A stretch of 64,000 nucleotides of DNA from Bacillus pinisoli. GTDB lineage: Bacteria > Bacillota > Bacilli > Bacillales > SA4. This document shows positions 20,820-29,790 of the stretch, piece after piece. A program made the position numbers and the translations under genes. The stretch spans positions 186,001 through 250,000 of the forward strand of contig NZ_JAJQKI010000002.1 in assembly GCF_023036475.1 (NCBI RefSeq), read 5' to 3'. The notes under the pieces were generated by a model. The model did no database searches. It had not been told where the DNA came from and saw only the letters and a program-made list of their open reading frames with translations. Position 1 is the first letter of the stretch. The number at the start of each line of letters is the position of its first letter.

Positions 20820-21686
20820 TTACATAAACTCTGAAACTAGACCATTAAATTGATCTTCTGAGATATTTAAATCTGACTCAGAAAGTGGTGATTCACTGTA
20901 TCCAGTTATAAGCTCTTGGTAAGATTTTTGCTCTGTGTTTTGATAGATTAATCCAGTAACAAGACCTCTATTTTCCATTAATGTCTTCATAGCAGTCATT
21001 TTGTTATGTGGATCGTAACTTTCAACATCACTTAGCTTTACTAGGTTCTCTTTGAACCAGTCATACGTATTTACCTTATTGTAAGTTACGCATGGGCTAA
21101 ATACATTGATTAAAGAGAATCCTTTATGGTTAATACCAGCTTCAATTAAAGCCGTTAACTCTTTTAAATCAGTTGAGAAGCTTTGTGCAACGAATGTAGC
21201 ACCAGCAGTTAGTGCCATTTCCATTACATTTAGAGCTGACTCAATTGAACCTTGTGGAGTACTCTTTGTCTTGAAACCAACATCACTTCTTGGTGATGTT
21301 TGACCTTTTGTCAAACCATAAATTTGGTTATCCATAACGATATAAGTAACATCAATATTACGACGAATCGCATGAATCGTATGTCCTAAACCGATAGCAA
21401 ATCCATCTCCGTCACCACCAGAAGCAATAACAGTTAAATCTTTATTTGCCATCTTTACACCTTGAGCGATTGGTAAAGAACGACCATGGATTCCGTGGAA
21501 ACCATAAGCATTTATATATCCTGAAATACGACCAGAACATCCGATACCTGATACAACTGCAAGTTGATCTGGCTCTAAGCCTACATTAGCAGCTGCACGC
21601 TGGATAGCAGCTTGTACAGAGAAATCGCCACATCCTGGACACCAGTTCGGTTTTACAGAGTTACGAAAATCTTTAAATGTTGCCAT
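20820..21686 (-). CDS. korB: 2-oxoacid:ferredoxin oxidoreductase, beta subunit
   Basis: 288-residue thiamine-diphosphate subunit. WCPGCGDFSV (residues 15-24) is the conserved N-terminal motif. GGDGDGFAIGLGH carries the metal/cofactor signature, and the segment MDNQIYGLTKGQTSPRS is typical of KorB. Together with KorA it should oxidise a 2-oxoacid, probably 2-oxoglutarate, to the acyl-CoA while reducing ferredoxin. It starts four bases after korA and closes the operon. Substrate specificity is inferred from family resemblance only. Confidence 0.93.
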   Translation of the reverse strand: MATFKDFRNSVKPNWCPGCGDFSVQAAIQRAAANVGLEPDQLAVVSGIGCSGRISGYINAYGFHGIHGRSLPIAQGVKMANKDLTVIASGGDGDGFAIGLGHTIHAIRRNIDVTYIVMDNQIYGLTKGQTSPRSDVGFKTKSTPQGSIESALNVMEMALTAGATFVAQSFSTDLKELTALIEAGINHKGFSLINVFSPCVTYNKVNTYDWFKENLVKLSDVESYDPHNKMTAMKTLMENRGLVTGLIYQNTEQKSYQELITGYSESPLSESDLNISEDQFNGLVSEFM

Positions 21687-21689
21687 TGA

Positions 21690-23426
21690 TTATAACAACT
21701 CCTTGCTTCTGTTGTGAATTTCTTTCGGCAGGAATGGGTTTCCATCATATTTTAATAGTGGAGCAACCTTTTCAGCGTAACCAACATTCATCTTTAAGAT
21801 GTTTGCTAATTGGCCAGTTGCGTTGTTTTCTACTACAACAACCTTTTTAGCTGACTTCACATATGGAAGGATCTCTTCTGTTGGGAATGGATGAATTAAG
21901 CGAACATGCGCATGATTCACTTTAATCCCTTCTTGTTCGAAACGGCCCATTGCCTCTTCAATAGCTCCACGAGTTGAATTGAATCCTACAAAAAGGATAT
22001 CTGCCTCATCATGCTGTGCATTAACATGAACAGGAGTGTTGAATTTTAAGTTATTAAGCTTACGTAAGCGCTTATCCATCTGAGCGTTACGGTTAGTTGG
22101 TGATTCAGAAGGCTTTCCTGTTTCATCGTGTTCTACACCAGTTACATGGTGAATACCATTTTTCATACCTGGAAGTACACGTGGAGAAACGCCATCTTCT
22201 GTTACTTCAAAACGCTTGTAGTATTCTTTATTTTCTGTCTCTGGTAATTCACCATTTTGAAGTTTACCACGACGGATTTCAATCTTATCATATTCTAATG
22301 GTTCAACTGTTTGCTTACCAAGTGATAATTGAAGGTCTGTTAAGAAGATAACAGGCACTTGATATTCTTCTGCAATGTTGAATGCCTCAACGATATCATA
22401 GAATGCTTCTTGAACTGTACTTGGAGCCATAACCACTTTTGGAATCTCTCCATGAGTACCGTAGATCATTGCCATCAAGTCAGATTGCTCTTGCTTAGTT
22501 GGAAGACCTGTAGAAGGACCACCACGCTGAGTATCTACAATTACTAGAGGTTGCTCTGTAATACCTGAAAGACCAATCGCTTCCATCATTAATGAAAGTC
22601 CTGGACCAGCAGAAGCTGTTAACGAACGAACACCAGCGTAGTTTGCACCAATTGCCATTGTACAAGCTGCGATTTCATCTTCCGTTTGGATAACTGTACC
22701 ACCGAACTTTGGAAGCTTTTTAATCAGGTATTCCATAATTTCTGATGCAGGTGTAATAGGGTATGCCGGCATGAAACGTGCTCCTCCAGCTAGTGCACCC
22801 ATAGCAATTGCATCGTTACCAATTAGGAATAGACGCTTCTTGCCATCAGCTTTTTCAAGCTGCATAGTTTGGATATTGTCACCTGCTTGAGTTGTAACGA
22901 ATTCAAAACCTTGTTTAATCGCTTCCATATTCTTTTCAACAATTTGTTGACCTTTTCGTCCAAAGATTTCTTGAACTACTTCCTTAAATACATTGATATC
23001 AAGGTCTAACACCGCACTACTAGCTCCAATTGCTACCATGTTCTTCATTAAAGAAGTACCTAATTCAGTTGCTATTTCAGTGAATGGTACTGAATATAAA
23101 GTAACATTAGAGTTATCTGGAATAGTTGGTTCAAACTTAGCATCCGCAACTACAATACCACCATCACGTAACTCATGGAAGTTTACATCAATTGTTTCTT
23201 GGTCAAATGCTACTAAAATATCAAGATCATCTGATATAGAACGAATTTGTGTTGTACTAACACGAATCTTGTTGTTAGTATGTCCACCTTTGATACGAGA
23301 AGAGAAATGGCGATAACCATATAAATAGTATCCTAAACGATTTAACGCGATAGAAAAAATCTCCCCTGTACTTTCAATACCTTCCCCTTGCTGTCCTCCA
23401 ACTTTCCATGAAAGTTGATTGATCAT
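21690..23426 (-). CDS. korA: 2-oxoacid:acceptor oxidoreductase, alpha subunit with fused gamma domain
   Basis: 578-residue subunit with the gamma-type domain at its N-terminus (WKVGGQQGEGIESTGEIF through about residue 180). The pyrimidine-binding domain (PAYPITPASEIMEYL) and a C-terminal transketolase-like domain follow. This gamma-alpha fusion is standard for KorA-type enzymes of aerobic bacteria. No delta ferredoxin-type subunit or ferredoxin gene is adjacent. It has its own promoter and ends just before korB. Confidence 0.93.
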   Translation of the reverse strand: MINQLSWKVGGQQGEGIESTGEIFSIALNRLGYYLYGYRHFSSRIKGGHTNNKIRVSTTQIRSISDDLDILVAFDQETIDVNFHELRDGGIVVADAKFEPTIPDNSNVTLYSVPFTEIATELGTSLMKNMVAIGASSAVLDLDINVFKEVVQEIFGRKGQQIVEKNMEAIKQGFEFVTTQAGDNIQTMQLEKADGKKRLFLIGNDAIAMGALAGGARFMPAYPITPASEIMEYLIKKLPKFGGTVIQTEDEIAACTMAIGANYAGVRSLTASAGPGLSLMMEAIGLSGITEQPLVIVDTQRGGPSTGLPTKQEQSDLMAMIYGTHGEIPKVVMAPSTVQEAFYDIVEAFNIAEEYQVPVIFLTDLQLSLGKQTVEPLEYDKIEIRRGKLQNGELPETENKEYYKRFEVTEDGVSPRVLPGMKNGIHHVTGVEHDETGKPSESPTNRNAQMDKRLRKLNNLKFNTPVHVNAQHDEADILFVGFNSTRGAIEEAMGRFEQEGIKVNHAHVRLIHPFPTEEILPYVKSAKKVVVVENNATGQLANILKMNVGYAEKVAPLLKYDGNPFLPKEIHNRSKELL

Positions 23427-23739
23427 GTGTTTACACCCCTTTGAATTACGTTCATTCTATTAAATTATAGTTTAATAATATATGGATGCCCAAAAAGTTA
23501 TCCAATTGTTATGTAAAAGGAAAAATAAGAAGCCTATCACATAAAATAGCATTCCGAAATCGGAAACTTCCTGAACAAACTTTTGAATAGTATTTTTCTG
23601 TCTAAATTAATAGAAAAGATATATACTAAACGCTTACAATTCTAGACCTATCACAAGGAAATTGCAACCCTTTCTAGCCAATTTATGGAGAAATTATGAA
23701 TAATTTTTATGAATTTAAATAATTAAATCTTTTAACCCT
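23427..23739. other. Noncoding gap between korA and the dipeptidase gene
   Basis: 313 bp, AT-rich. It holds the korA promoter at its left side and a weak TTCCGAAATCGGAA inverted repeat near 23550. I see no gene, strong terminator or structured RNA in the rest. Confidence 0.6.
23464..23493 (-). promoter_or_regulatory. Predicted sigma-A promoter of korAB
   Basis: TTGGGC (23493-23488), an 18-bp spacer, TATAAT (23469-23464), about 38 bp before korA. Confidence 0.5.
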
Positions 23740-24663
23740 TTAATCCGGCAGATGATTGAAGAAGTTTCCGTAACAAAAATTGGATATTTGGTTAGTAGTA
23801 TAATATTTTTGAAGCTCATTGACTAACTTCTCGTACTTACCGAAATGTTCAAGACCCAGTACCGTGCTGGTAATTCCATCAAAATCAGACCCAAACCCAA
23901 TATTCTTCTCTCCACCTAACTGACAGATATAATCAATATGGTTCAACACATCTTTTATAGTTGCCTCAGGTTTTTCTGTAAGGAAATAAGGAACAAAAGT
24001 AATCCCAATCATACTATCTTTTTGGATTAAAGCTTTAAGTTGATCATCGTTTAGGTTTCTAGGATGTGAGCATAATTCAATAGCATTAGAATGAGAAGCA
24101 ATTGGATAATCGGCAATCTCCATCACATCCCAAAATCCTTTAATTGATAAGTGTGAGACATCTGTCCAAACTTTAAACCGATTATTTTCTTGAACTACTT
24201 GTTTGCCAAATAAAGAAAGGCCCGCCCCCCTAGGTTCTAGAATCCCGTCTGCTACTGCGTTACCATAGTTCCAGGTCAATCCTACAGATTTTACACCTAA
24301 ATGGAAAAGAGTTTTCAACCGACTAATACTACTTCCTATCGCATCACAACCTTCTAATGTTAACAGCACACCTATTTCATCTTCTTTTAGCTTGTTAATG
24401 TCCTCCTTTGTTCTGACAAGCTTGATAGAGGGATAGTAAGGCAAGATTCTTTCATAAAAGATATTAATCATTTCCAAAGCCACTTCAAACCTCTCTTGGA
24501 ATGGTACTTCTTCAGGTATATAAATAGCCATGCATTGTATTTTTGCTTGTCCTTTTTGTAAGCGATTAAAATTAATATGTAATTCATGACTATCTTCAAA
24601 GTTTAAGGTTGGGTTTAACCATAATTTATATAATACGTCACAGTGGGCGTCAAAAATCTTCAT
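23740..24663 (-). CDS. Membrane (renal) dipeptidase family protein
   Basis: 307-residue zinc dipeptidase of peptidase family M19. The HxD metal motif appears as DAHCDVLYKL at residues 4-13 and a second cluster as GSDFDGI near the C-terminus. WNYGNAVADG and SHSNAIELC are also family-typical. No signal peptide is seen, so it is probably cytoplasmic. The ATG at 24663 follows AAGGAGA, while the longest frame begins ten codons upstream with GTG. It is located between spoVS and korA. Physiological substrates are unknown. Confidence 0.88.
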   Translation of the reverse strand: MKIFDAHCDVLYKLWLNPTLNFEDSHELHINFNRLQKGQAKIQCMAIYIPEEVPFQERFEVALEMINIFYERILPYYPSIKLVRTKEDINKLKEDEIGVLLTLEGCDAIGSSISRLKTLFHLGVKSVGLTWNYGNAVADGILEPRGAGLSLFGKQVVQENNRFKVWTDVSHLSIKGFWDVMEIADYPIASHSNAIELCSHPRNLNDDQLKALIQKDSMIGITFVPYFLTEKPEATIKDVLNHIDYICQLGGEKNIGFGSDFDGITSTVLGLEHFGKYEKLVNELQKYYTTNQISNFCYGNFFNHLPD

Positions 24664-24691
24664 CCAACTTCTCTCCTTCGTTATTTGAGTC

Positions 24692-24727
24692 ACAAAAAGA
24701 AAAACCTGCTCGCTTCGGAAACAGGTT
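24692..24727 (-). terminator. Intrinsic terminator of spoVS
   Basis: AACCTG/CAGGTT stem (24727-24722 with 24708-24703) with an internal CCGAAG-type loop, followed by TTTTCTTTTT. It overlaps the region just upstream of the dipeptidase start. Confidence 0.75.
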
Positions 24728-24759
24728 CACTCATATGATGTACGTTGCTGCCATTATAC

Positions 24760-25020
24760 TTATCTAGGCTCTACAATTAGTTTAATAGCAGTACGTTCTT
24801 CACCATCTATCATAATATCTGTAAAAGCAGGGATACAGATTAAATCCACCCCACTTGGAGCTACAAATCCTCTAGCAATCGCAACTGCTTTAACAGCTTG
24901 GTTTAGGGCACCTGCTCCGATTGCTTGAATCTCTGCTGCTCCTCTTTCTCTTAGCACACCAGCTAGAGCCCCAGCCACAGAATTTGGATTAGACTTTGCC
25001 GAAACTTTTAAAATTTCCAT
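24760..25020 (-). CDS. spoVS: Stage V sporulation protein S
   Basis: 86-residue Alba-like nucleic-acid-binding fold protein, nearly invariant among spore formers. It is needed for late sporulation and coat assembly in B. subtilis. The whole protein is one domain (MEILKVSAKSNPNSVAGALA to the C-terminal KLIVEPR). The AGGAGG ribosome binding site is strong. A sigma-H-type promoter lies upstream, matching its known early-sporulation expression. It lies between ymdB and the dipeptidase gene. Confidence 0.97.
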   Translation of the reverse strand: MEILKVSAKSNPNSVAGALAGVLRERGAAEIQAIGAGALNQAVKAVAIARGFVAPSGVDLICIPAFTDIMIDGEERTAIKLIVEPR

Positions 25021-25101
25021 TTTTTTAGTTCCTCCTTGTACATTTCAGTAAATGATGTGAGTTCAATAGAACAAATATAAAAAAATATCATTTCACTGTA
25101 C

Positions 25102-25133
25102 TATATTCACGAGGAACTTCGTGTATTCCTGCT
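25102..25133 (-). promoter_or_regulatory. Sigma-H promoter of spoVS
   Basis: AGCAGGAATA (25133-25124) matches the sigma-H -35 consensus RNAGGAWWW, and GTGAATATA (25110-25102) matches the -10 RNNGAAT. spoVS is a known sigma-H target in B. subtilis. Confidence 0.7.
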
Positions 25134-25183
25134 TGTTTTATGTAATTTTTCTAAAAATTCTAAATCAACCGAAAAAACAATGA

Positions 25184-25981
25184 TTACGTAAAAAAAGGAT
25201 GATCATCATTAATTAAAATTCGTTTAATTGAATTTGCCTTACCTGTTTTAGGGTCTAGATCAATAAACACACCATTTAACTGATTTCGCCCATCTTTTAC
25301 CACTTCAAACCGTACAGGCAACTCCGTTAAAAATTTCTTAAGAACTGCATCTTGTTCAACACCTAAGATTCCATCATAAGGACCAGTCATCCCTACATCC
25401 GTTATATAGGCAGTTCCTTTTTCTAAGATTCTATCATCTGCAGTTTGTACATGTGTGTGCGTACCGACAACAGCTGAAACGCGTCCATCCAAATACCAGC
25501 CCATCGCCTGCTTTTCACTAGTGGCTTCAGCATGAAAGTCAACAAAGATAAAAGGAGTACGTTTTTTTGCTTCTTTAATTAACTCATCTGCTTTTCGAAA
25601 TGGACAGTCTATGGATGGAAGAAACGTTCTACCTTGTAAGTTAATAATCGCTACCTCGAGTGCATTTACCTGCAAATAGACCAAACCTACACCGGGATTT
25701 CCTTCTGGAAAATTAGCTGGGCGTACAAGGTACTTAGCTTGATCAATAAATTCAAAAATATCCTTATGATGCCAAGTATGATTCCCAAGAGTAACAGCCT
25801 GAGCTCCCCATTCTAAAAATTGACGATAAATCTTCTCTGTTATTCCTTTTCCACCTGCAGCATTTTCCCCATTAATAATTGTCAAAGTAGGTTTATACTT
25901 CTGTTTTAATTGTGGAAGATACTTCTGAACCATATCTCGCCCTGGAGAACTTACCACATCTCCAATAAATAAAATCTTCAT
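25184..25981 (-). CDS. ymdB: Metallophosphodiesterase YmdB
   Basis: 265-residue calcineurin-like phosphodiesterase, active on 2',3'-cyclic nucleotides in B. subtilis. There it affects biofilm formation and pellicle heterogeneity. The metal ligands are visible in order: GDVVSSPGRD, NGENAAGG, GNHTWHH, DFHAEATSEK and GTHTHVQT. The start at 25981 gives MKILFIGD and the usual length. The longer open frame upstream is not supported. It follows rny as in other Bacilli. Confidence 0.95.
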   Translation of the reverse strand: MKILFIGDVVSSPGRDMVQKYLPQLKQKYKPTLTIINGENAAGGKGITEKIYRQFLEWGAQAVTLGNHTWHHKDIFEFIDQAKYLVRPANFPEGNPGVGLVYLQVNALEVAIINLQGRTFLPSIDCPFRKADELIKEAKKRTPFIFVDFHAEATSEKQAMGWYLDGRVSAVVGTHTHVQTADDRILEKGTAYITDVGMTGPYDGILGVEQDAVLKKFLTELPVRFEVVKDGRNQLNGVFIDLDPKTGKANSIKRILINDDHPFFT

Positions 25982-26017
25982 TTCTATTACCCCATTCATT
26001 TCATATGTATTTTTTGA

Positions 26018-26200
26018 GGCTCTTTTCTTAAGCTTTGTTGTTTTACAACTACATTTTTTCTGAAACACCATTACAATAAGATACAAGTAAAGCTTACTTT
26101 AGAAAAGGGCAGACTCTTTATGCAGTGTACATAATATTGTACTTGCGGATAAAACCCGGTTTTTAGGATTTTTACACGATGAACAATCACGAAAACAGCC
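26018..26200. repeat. MITE-like element with GGCTCTTTTC ends
   Basis: 183 bp bounded by GGCTCTTTTC (26018) and the inverse GAAAACAGCC (26200). Interior homology between the ends continues through the TTGTTG segment. No coding sequence. It lies between rny and ymdB and belongs to the same family as copies at 29662, 34863, 56569 and 60276. Confidence 0.6.
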
Positions 26201-26248
26201 TTTTGAATAGTTTGTCACATTCCTAGCTTTATTACAAAGTGTTCTTAC

Positions 26249-26280
26249 AAAAAAATAAAGCGACGTTTGACGTCGCTTTA
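26249..26280 (-). terminator. Intrinsic terminator of rny
   Basis: Perfect 11-bp stem (26280-26270 with 26266-26256) followed by ATTTTTTT. It overlaps the rny stop codon. Confidence 0.9.
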
Positions 26281-27840
26281 TTTTGCATATTCTACTGCTC
26301 TCGTTTCCCTGATTACCGTTACTTTGATATGACCTGGATAATCCAGTTCTTCTTCAATGCGTTTCCGGATATCTCTTGCTAAACGATGAGCTTGTAGATC
26401 ATCCACCGTGTCTGGTTTAACTAAAATTCTCACTTCACGTCCAGCCTGAATAGCAAACGACTTCTCAACACCTTCATAGGATTCAGAAATCTCTTCAAGC
26501 TTTTCTAATCGACGAATATAGTTTTCTAAAGTCTCACTTCTTGCACCAGGACGAGCCGCAGAAAGTGCGTCAGCTGCTGCAACTAAGACAGCAATCACTG
26601 ATTTTGGTTCTGTGTCTCCGTGATGGGAAGCAATACTATTAATTACAACAGGATGTTCTTTATACTTAGTTGCTAGTTCTACACCAATTTCAACATGACT
26701 TCCTTCTACCTCATGATCAATAGCTTTTCCGATATCATGTAGTAATCCTGCTCGGCGGGCAAGAATCTCGTCTTCACCAAGTTCAGCTGCCATTAACCCA
26801 GCAAGGTATGCCACTTCCATTGAGTGTTTAAGAACATTTTGTCCATAACTCGTACGATACTTTAAACGCCCAAGAATCTTTATTAGATCTGGATGTAATC
26901 CATGTACACCAACCTCAAAGGTAGTTTGTTCTCCAACCTCTCTGATGTACTCGTCCACTTCTCTTCTTGATTTTTCAACCATTTCTTCAATTCGAGCAGG
27001 ATGGATACGACCATCTTGTACTAACTTATCTAAAGCCATACGTGCTGTCTCACGACGAATTGGGTCAAATCCGGATAGAATAACCGCTTCAGGTGTATCA
27101 TCAATAATAAGATCAATTCCTGTTAACGTCTCTAGTGTACGAATATTTCTTCCTTCCCTACCAATGATGCGTCCTTTCATTTCATCGTTTGGTAGATTTA
27201 CGACGGAAACCGTTGTCTCTGCAACGTGATCTGCTGCACATCGTTGAATTGCTAAAGAAAGGATTTCTTTTGCTTTCTTATCAGCTTCTTCCTTCGCACG
27301 ATGTTCGCTTTCTTTAATCATCATTGCTGTTTCGTGGGAAAGCTCGTTCTCCATTTTTTCAAGGATAATATTCCTTGCTTCATCGCGAGTTAAGCTAGAG
27401 ATACGCTCAAGCTCCGTTTGTTGCTTTCTCACAATCTCTTCCACTTTGCTTTCCATCTCTTCAATATGCTGTTGTTTTTGTGCTAGAGATCCCTCTCTCT
27501 TTTCTAACATCGCCTCACGATTATCTAGTTGTTCATCTTTGCGATCCAGGTTCTCTTCTTTTTGTAATAAACGATTTTCCTGCTTTGAAAGTTCGTTTCT
27601 ACGATCACGAATTTCTTGTTCTGCCTCTGTACGGAGAGTATGAATTTCATCTTTCGCTTCTAGCAGTGCTTCCTTCTTAGTCGCATCTGCTTCCCGTTTT
27701 GCGTCCTCTACTATTTGCTCGGCTGAAGACTTAGCACCGGCAATTTTAGCTTCTGCAATAGATTTACGAACGAAATATCCAACAACTGCACTGATGATTG
27801 CGGTAAGCAAAATGGAGATGAGTGTAATTAATGTATTCAT
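26278..27840 (-). CDS. rny: Ribonuclease Y
   Basis: 520-residue membrane-anchored endoribonuclease that initiates bulk mRNA decay in Bacillus. An N-terminal transmembrane helix ends at YFVRK. A long charged coiled coil (to about residue 200), a KH domain ([12 protein letters not shown]) and an HD domain ([15 protein letters not shown]) follow. ATG at 27840 lies 7 bp from GGAGG. Two further start codons immediately upstream are possible. It has a strong promoter about 400 nt upstream, leaving a long leader. Confidence 0.97.
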   Translation of the reverse strand: MNTLITLISILLTAIISAVVGYFVRKSIAEAKIAGAKSSAEQIVEDAKREADATKKEALLEAKDEIHTLRTEAEQEIRDRRNELSKQENRLLQKEENLDRKDEQLDNREAMLEKREGSLAQKQQHIEEMESKVEEIVRKQQTELERISSLTRDEARNIILEKMENELSHETAMMIKESEHRAKEEADKKAKEILSLAIQRCAADHVAETTVSVVNLPNDEMKGRIIGREGRNIRTLETLTGIDLIIDDTPEAVILSGFDPIRRETARMALDKLVQDGRIHPARIEEMVEKSRREVDEYIREVGEQTTFEVGVHGLHPDLIKILGRLKYRTSYGQNVLKHSMEVAYLAGLMAAELGEDEILARRAGLLHDIGKAIDHEVEGSHVEIGVELATKYKEHPVVINSIASHHGDTEPKSVIAVLVAAADALSAARPGARSETLENYIRRLEKLEEISESYEGVEKSFAIQAGREVRILVKPDTVDDLQAHRLARDIRKRIEEELDYPGHIKVTVIRETRAVEYAK

Positions 27841-28247
27841 CATTTCACCTCCCATTGCTTAAGAGGATGTTCAACTAGTCTAAGAAAGCCATTGTTTCCC
27901 CGCTGGCTACCTTATTGATCCTCATGTATCAGTAATGTCTATTTACCTTCAGTTATCTCTTTGTAAACTTATCGTTCACACGAAGTATTCTTACATTCTG
28001 TACAGTGTGGTAACATATTTGGAGCCGACTTGAAATGGACTAACTGACTCACCTTGAACACACTCTAAGTCAAAAATTAAATGAACAAATGTCAGCTGGA
28101 ACTCAGCTTTGTTTGTCCAATATACAGCCACAGGCCATATGATTTTTGTTCATAATTGTAATGAACGTCTTACGTTGGAACAATCGGGTTTCAAATTGCG
28201 TATGTTCGCATCTTACAGTATAAATAAGATAGTAAATATACATATTA
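27841..28247 (-). promoter_or_regulatory. Long 5' leader of rny
   Basis: About 400 nt separate the predicted rny transcription start from its start codon. No gene is supported here. Short complementary segments such as AGCTGAGTTCCAGCT (28095-28109) suggest local structure. I do not recognise a known riboswitch class. A leader this long upstream of a master RNase could allow autoregulation, but that is inference. Confidence 0.45.
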
Positions 28248-28276
28248 ATTGTATAGGTGGAAAATTTTATTGTCAA
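28248..28276 (-). promoter_or_regulatory. Sigma-A promoter of rny
   Basis: TTGACA (28276-28271), a 17-bp spacer, TACAAT (28253-28248). A near-consensus promoter. Confidence 0.82.
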
Positions 28277-28370
28277 GGGTTGTCCCAATAGTTAGACAAC
28301 TTCAATTTCTATTTTTCACTTTGAGCATACCAAGCACTATTAATCTCAAACGGACTATCATAATAGAAAG

Positions 28371-28407
28371 TAAAAAAGGAGCACCAGCATTATACTCTGG
28401 GCTCCTT
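28371..28407 (-). terminator. Intrinsic terminator of recA
   Basis: Stem AAGGAGCCCAG with CTGGTGCTCCTT (28407-28397 with 28387-28376), followed by TTTT. Confidence 0.85.
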
Positions 28408-28416
28408 CTTGTGTGC

Positions 28417-29460
28417 TTATTTATCTTCTAGTAAATCAAACATTTCATCTTCATTTTCAGGAAGCACTTTTACTTCATCAAGTCCGTAATGAGCGCGAAC
28501 TGCCTGTTGAATCTCAAGGCGCATAGATTGGTTTTCTTTTAAAAATTGCTTTGCATTTTCACGGCCTTGTCCAAGACGTTCCTCTTTGTACGAATACCAA
28601 GCCCCACTCTTTAACACGATATCTAAATCAGATGCCATGTCAAGCACTTCTCCTTCTTTAGAGATTCCTTCTCCGTACATAATATCAACTTCAGCTGTAC
28701 GGAATGGAGGTGCTACTTTATTTTTTACTACTTTAATTTTTGTTTTGTTTCCAACCATATCGTTTCCTTGCTTTAAAGTCTCAGCACGACGAACTTCTAA
28801 ACGTACAGACGAATAGAACTTAAGTGCACGACCACCAGGAGTCGTTTCTGGATTTCCGAACATAACCCCTACTTTTTCACGAATTTGGTTAATAAAGATT
28901 GCAAGTGTTTTTGATTTATTAATCGCACCAGAAAGCTTTCTAAGTGCTTGTGACATTAAACGTGCCTGGAGTCCTACGTGAGAATCTCCCATCTCTCCTT
29001 CAATTTCAGCCTTTGGAACAAGGGCAGCAACGGAGTCGATGACGATAATATCGACTGCTCCGCTTCGTACTAAAGCTTCAGCAATCTCAAGTGCTTGCTC
29101 TCCAGTGTCTGGCTGAGAAAGTAATAACTCGTCAATATTTACTCCAAGCTTTTGCGCATAAACCGGATCTAAAGCATGTTCTGCATCAATAAATGCTGCT
29201 TGTCCACCGTTTGCTTGTACTTCTGCAATTGCATGAAGTGCTACTGTTGTTTTACCAGATGATTCCGGACCATATATTTCAACTATTCTTCCTCGAGGAT
29301 ATCCTCCAACCCCTAATGCAACATCAAGTGCTAGAGAACCACTTGGAGATGTAGATACCTTACGATCTGTTTGTTCCCCTAATTTCATAATGGAACCTTT
29401 TCCGAACTGTTTTTCTATTTGTTTTAGAGCCATTTCTAAGGCGGCTTGACGATCTCCCAC
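28417..29460 (-). CDS. recA: Recombinase RecA
   Basis: 347-residue recombinase that pairs homologous DNA and stimulates LexA self-cleavage. Walker A is GPESSGKT (residues 64-71). The [22 protein letters not shown] segment forms the L2 DNA-binding region. The start codon is GTG, 9 bp after AAAGGAGG. An SOS box and sigma-A promoter lie upstream. It follows cinA, the usual pgsA-cinA-recA order. Confidence 0.99.
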   Translation of the reverse strand: MGDRQAALEMALKQIEKQFGKGSIMKLGEQTDRKVSTSPSGSLALDVALGVGGYPRGRIVEIYGPESSGKTTVALHAIAEVQANGGQAAFIDAEHALDPVYAQKLGVNIDELLLSQPDTGEQALEIAEALVRSGAVDIIVIDSVAALVPKAEIEGEMGDSHVGLQARLMSQALRKLSGAINKSKTLAIFINQIREKVGVMFGNPETTPGGRALKFYSSVRLEVRRAETLKQGNDMVGNKTKIKVVKNKVAPPFRTAEVDIMYGEGISKEGEVLDMASDLDIVLKSGAWYSYKEERLGQGRENAKQFLKENQSMRLEIQQAVRAHYGLDEVKVLPENEDEMFDLLEDK

Positions 29461-29495
29461 TTACATTTCCTCCTTTATTCTATGAAACTACTTAT

Positions 29496-29524
29496 ACTAT
29501 ACTCTTTTTTTATTTATTTGCCAA
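29496..29524 (-). promoter_or_regulatory. Sigma-A promoter of recA
   Basis: TTGGCA (29524-29519), a 17-bp spacer, TATAGT (29501-29496), about 36 bp before recA. Confidence 0.8.
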
Positions 29525-29532
29525 GTTAAAAA

Positions 29533-29546
29533 CGAACATCCATTCG
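29533..29546. promoter_or_regulatory. SOS (LexA) box of recA
   Basis: CGAACATCCATTCG matches CGAAC-N4-GTTCG except one base and lies just upstream of the recA -35. Confidence 0.88.
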
Positions 29547-29661
29547 CTAATTTTAATTGGTAATATTCATTGAAAATACCATTTTCTTTTAGGTAAAATT
29601 ATGTTTTCAACTAGAAACCTTTAACAAAAATTAATATTACATGTAAAAAATTTTTATAAAT

Positions 29662-29743
29662 GGCTGTTTTCGTATCAATTATCACTTTGGTTTTGCGTAC
29701 AAAATAGGGTGGGTTTTAGAAAAATAAGTTTTAGAAAAGAGCC
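29662..29743. repeat. Short MITE-like element with GGCTSTTTTC ends
   Basis: 82 bp bounded by GGCTGTTTTCGTAT and AGAAAAGAGCC. An internally deleted relative of the element at 56569-56733. It lies between cinA and recA. Confidence 0.5.
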
Positions 29744-29747
29744 TTAT

Positions 29748-29784
29748 AAATAAACCAATAGTAGCTTTTACTATTGGTTTATTT
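29748..29784 (-). terminator. Hairpin terminator of cinA
   Basis: Perfect 16-bp stem (29784-29769 with 29763-29748). The distal arm ends in TTTATTT, serving as a T-rich tract. Confidence 0.75.
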
Positions 29785-29790
29785 CTACTA

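Noticed and set aside
28103-28288. 61-codon open frame in the rny leader
   Set aside because: No ribosome binding site, odd amino-acid composition and overlap with the strong rny promoter. Treated as chance.
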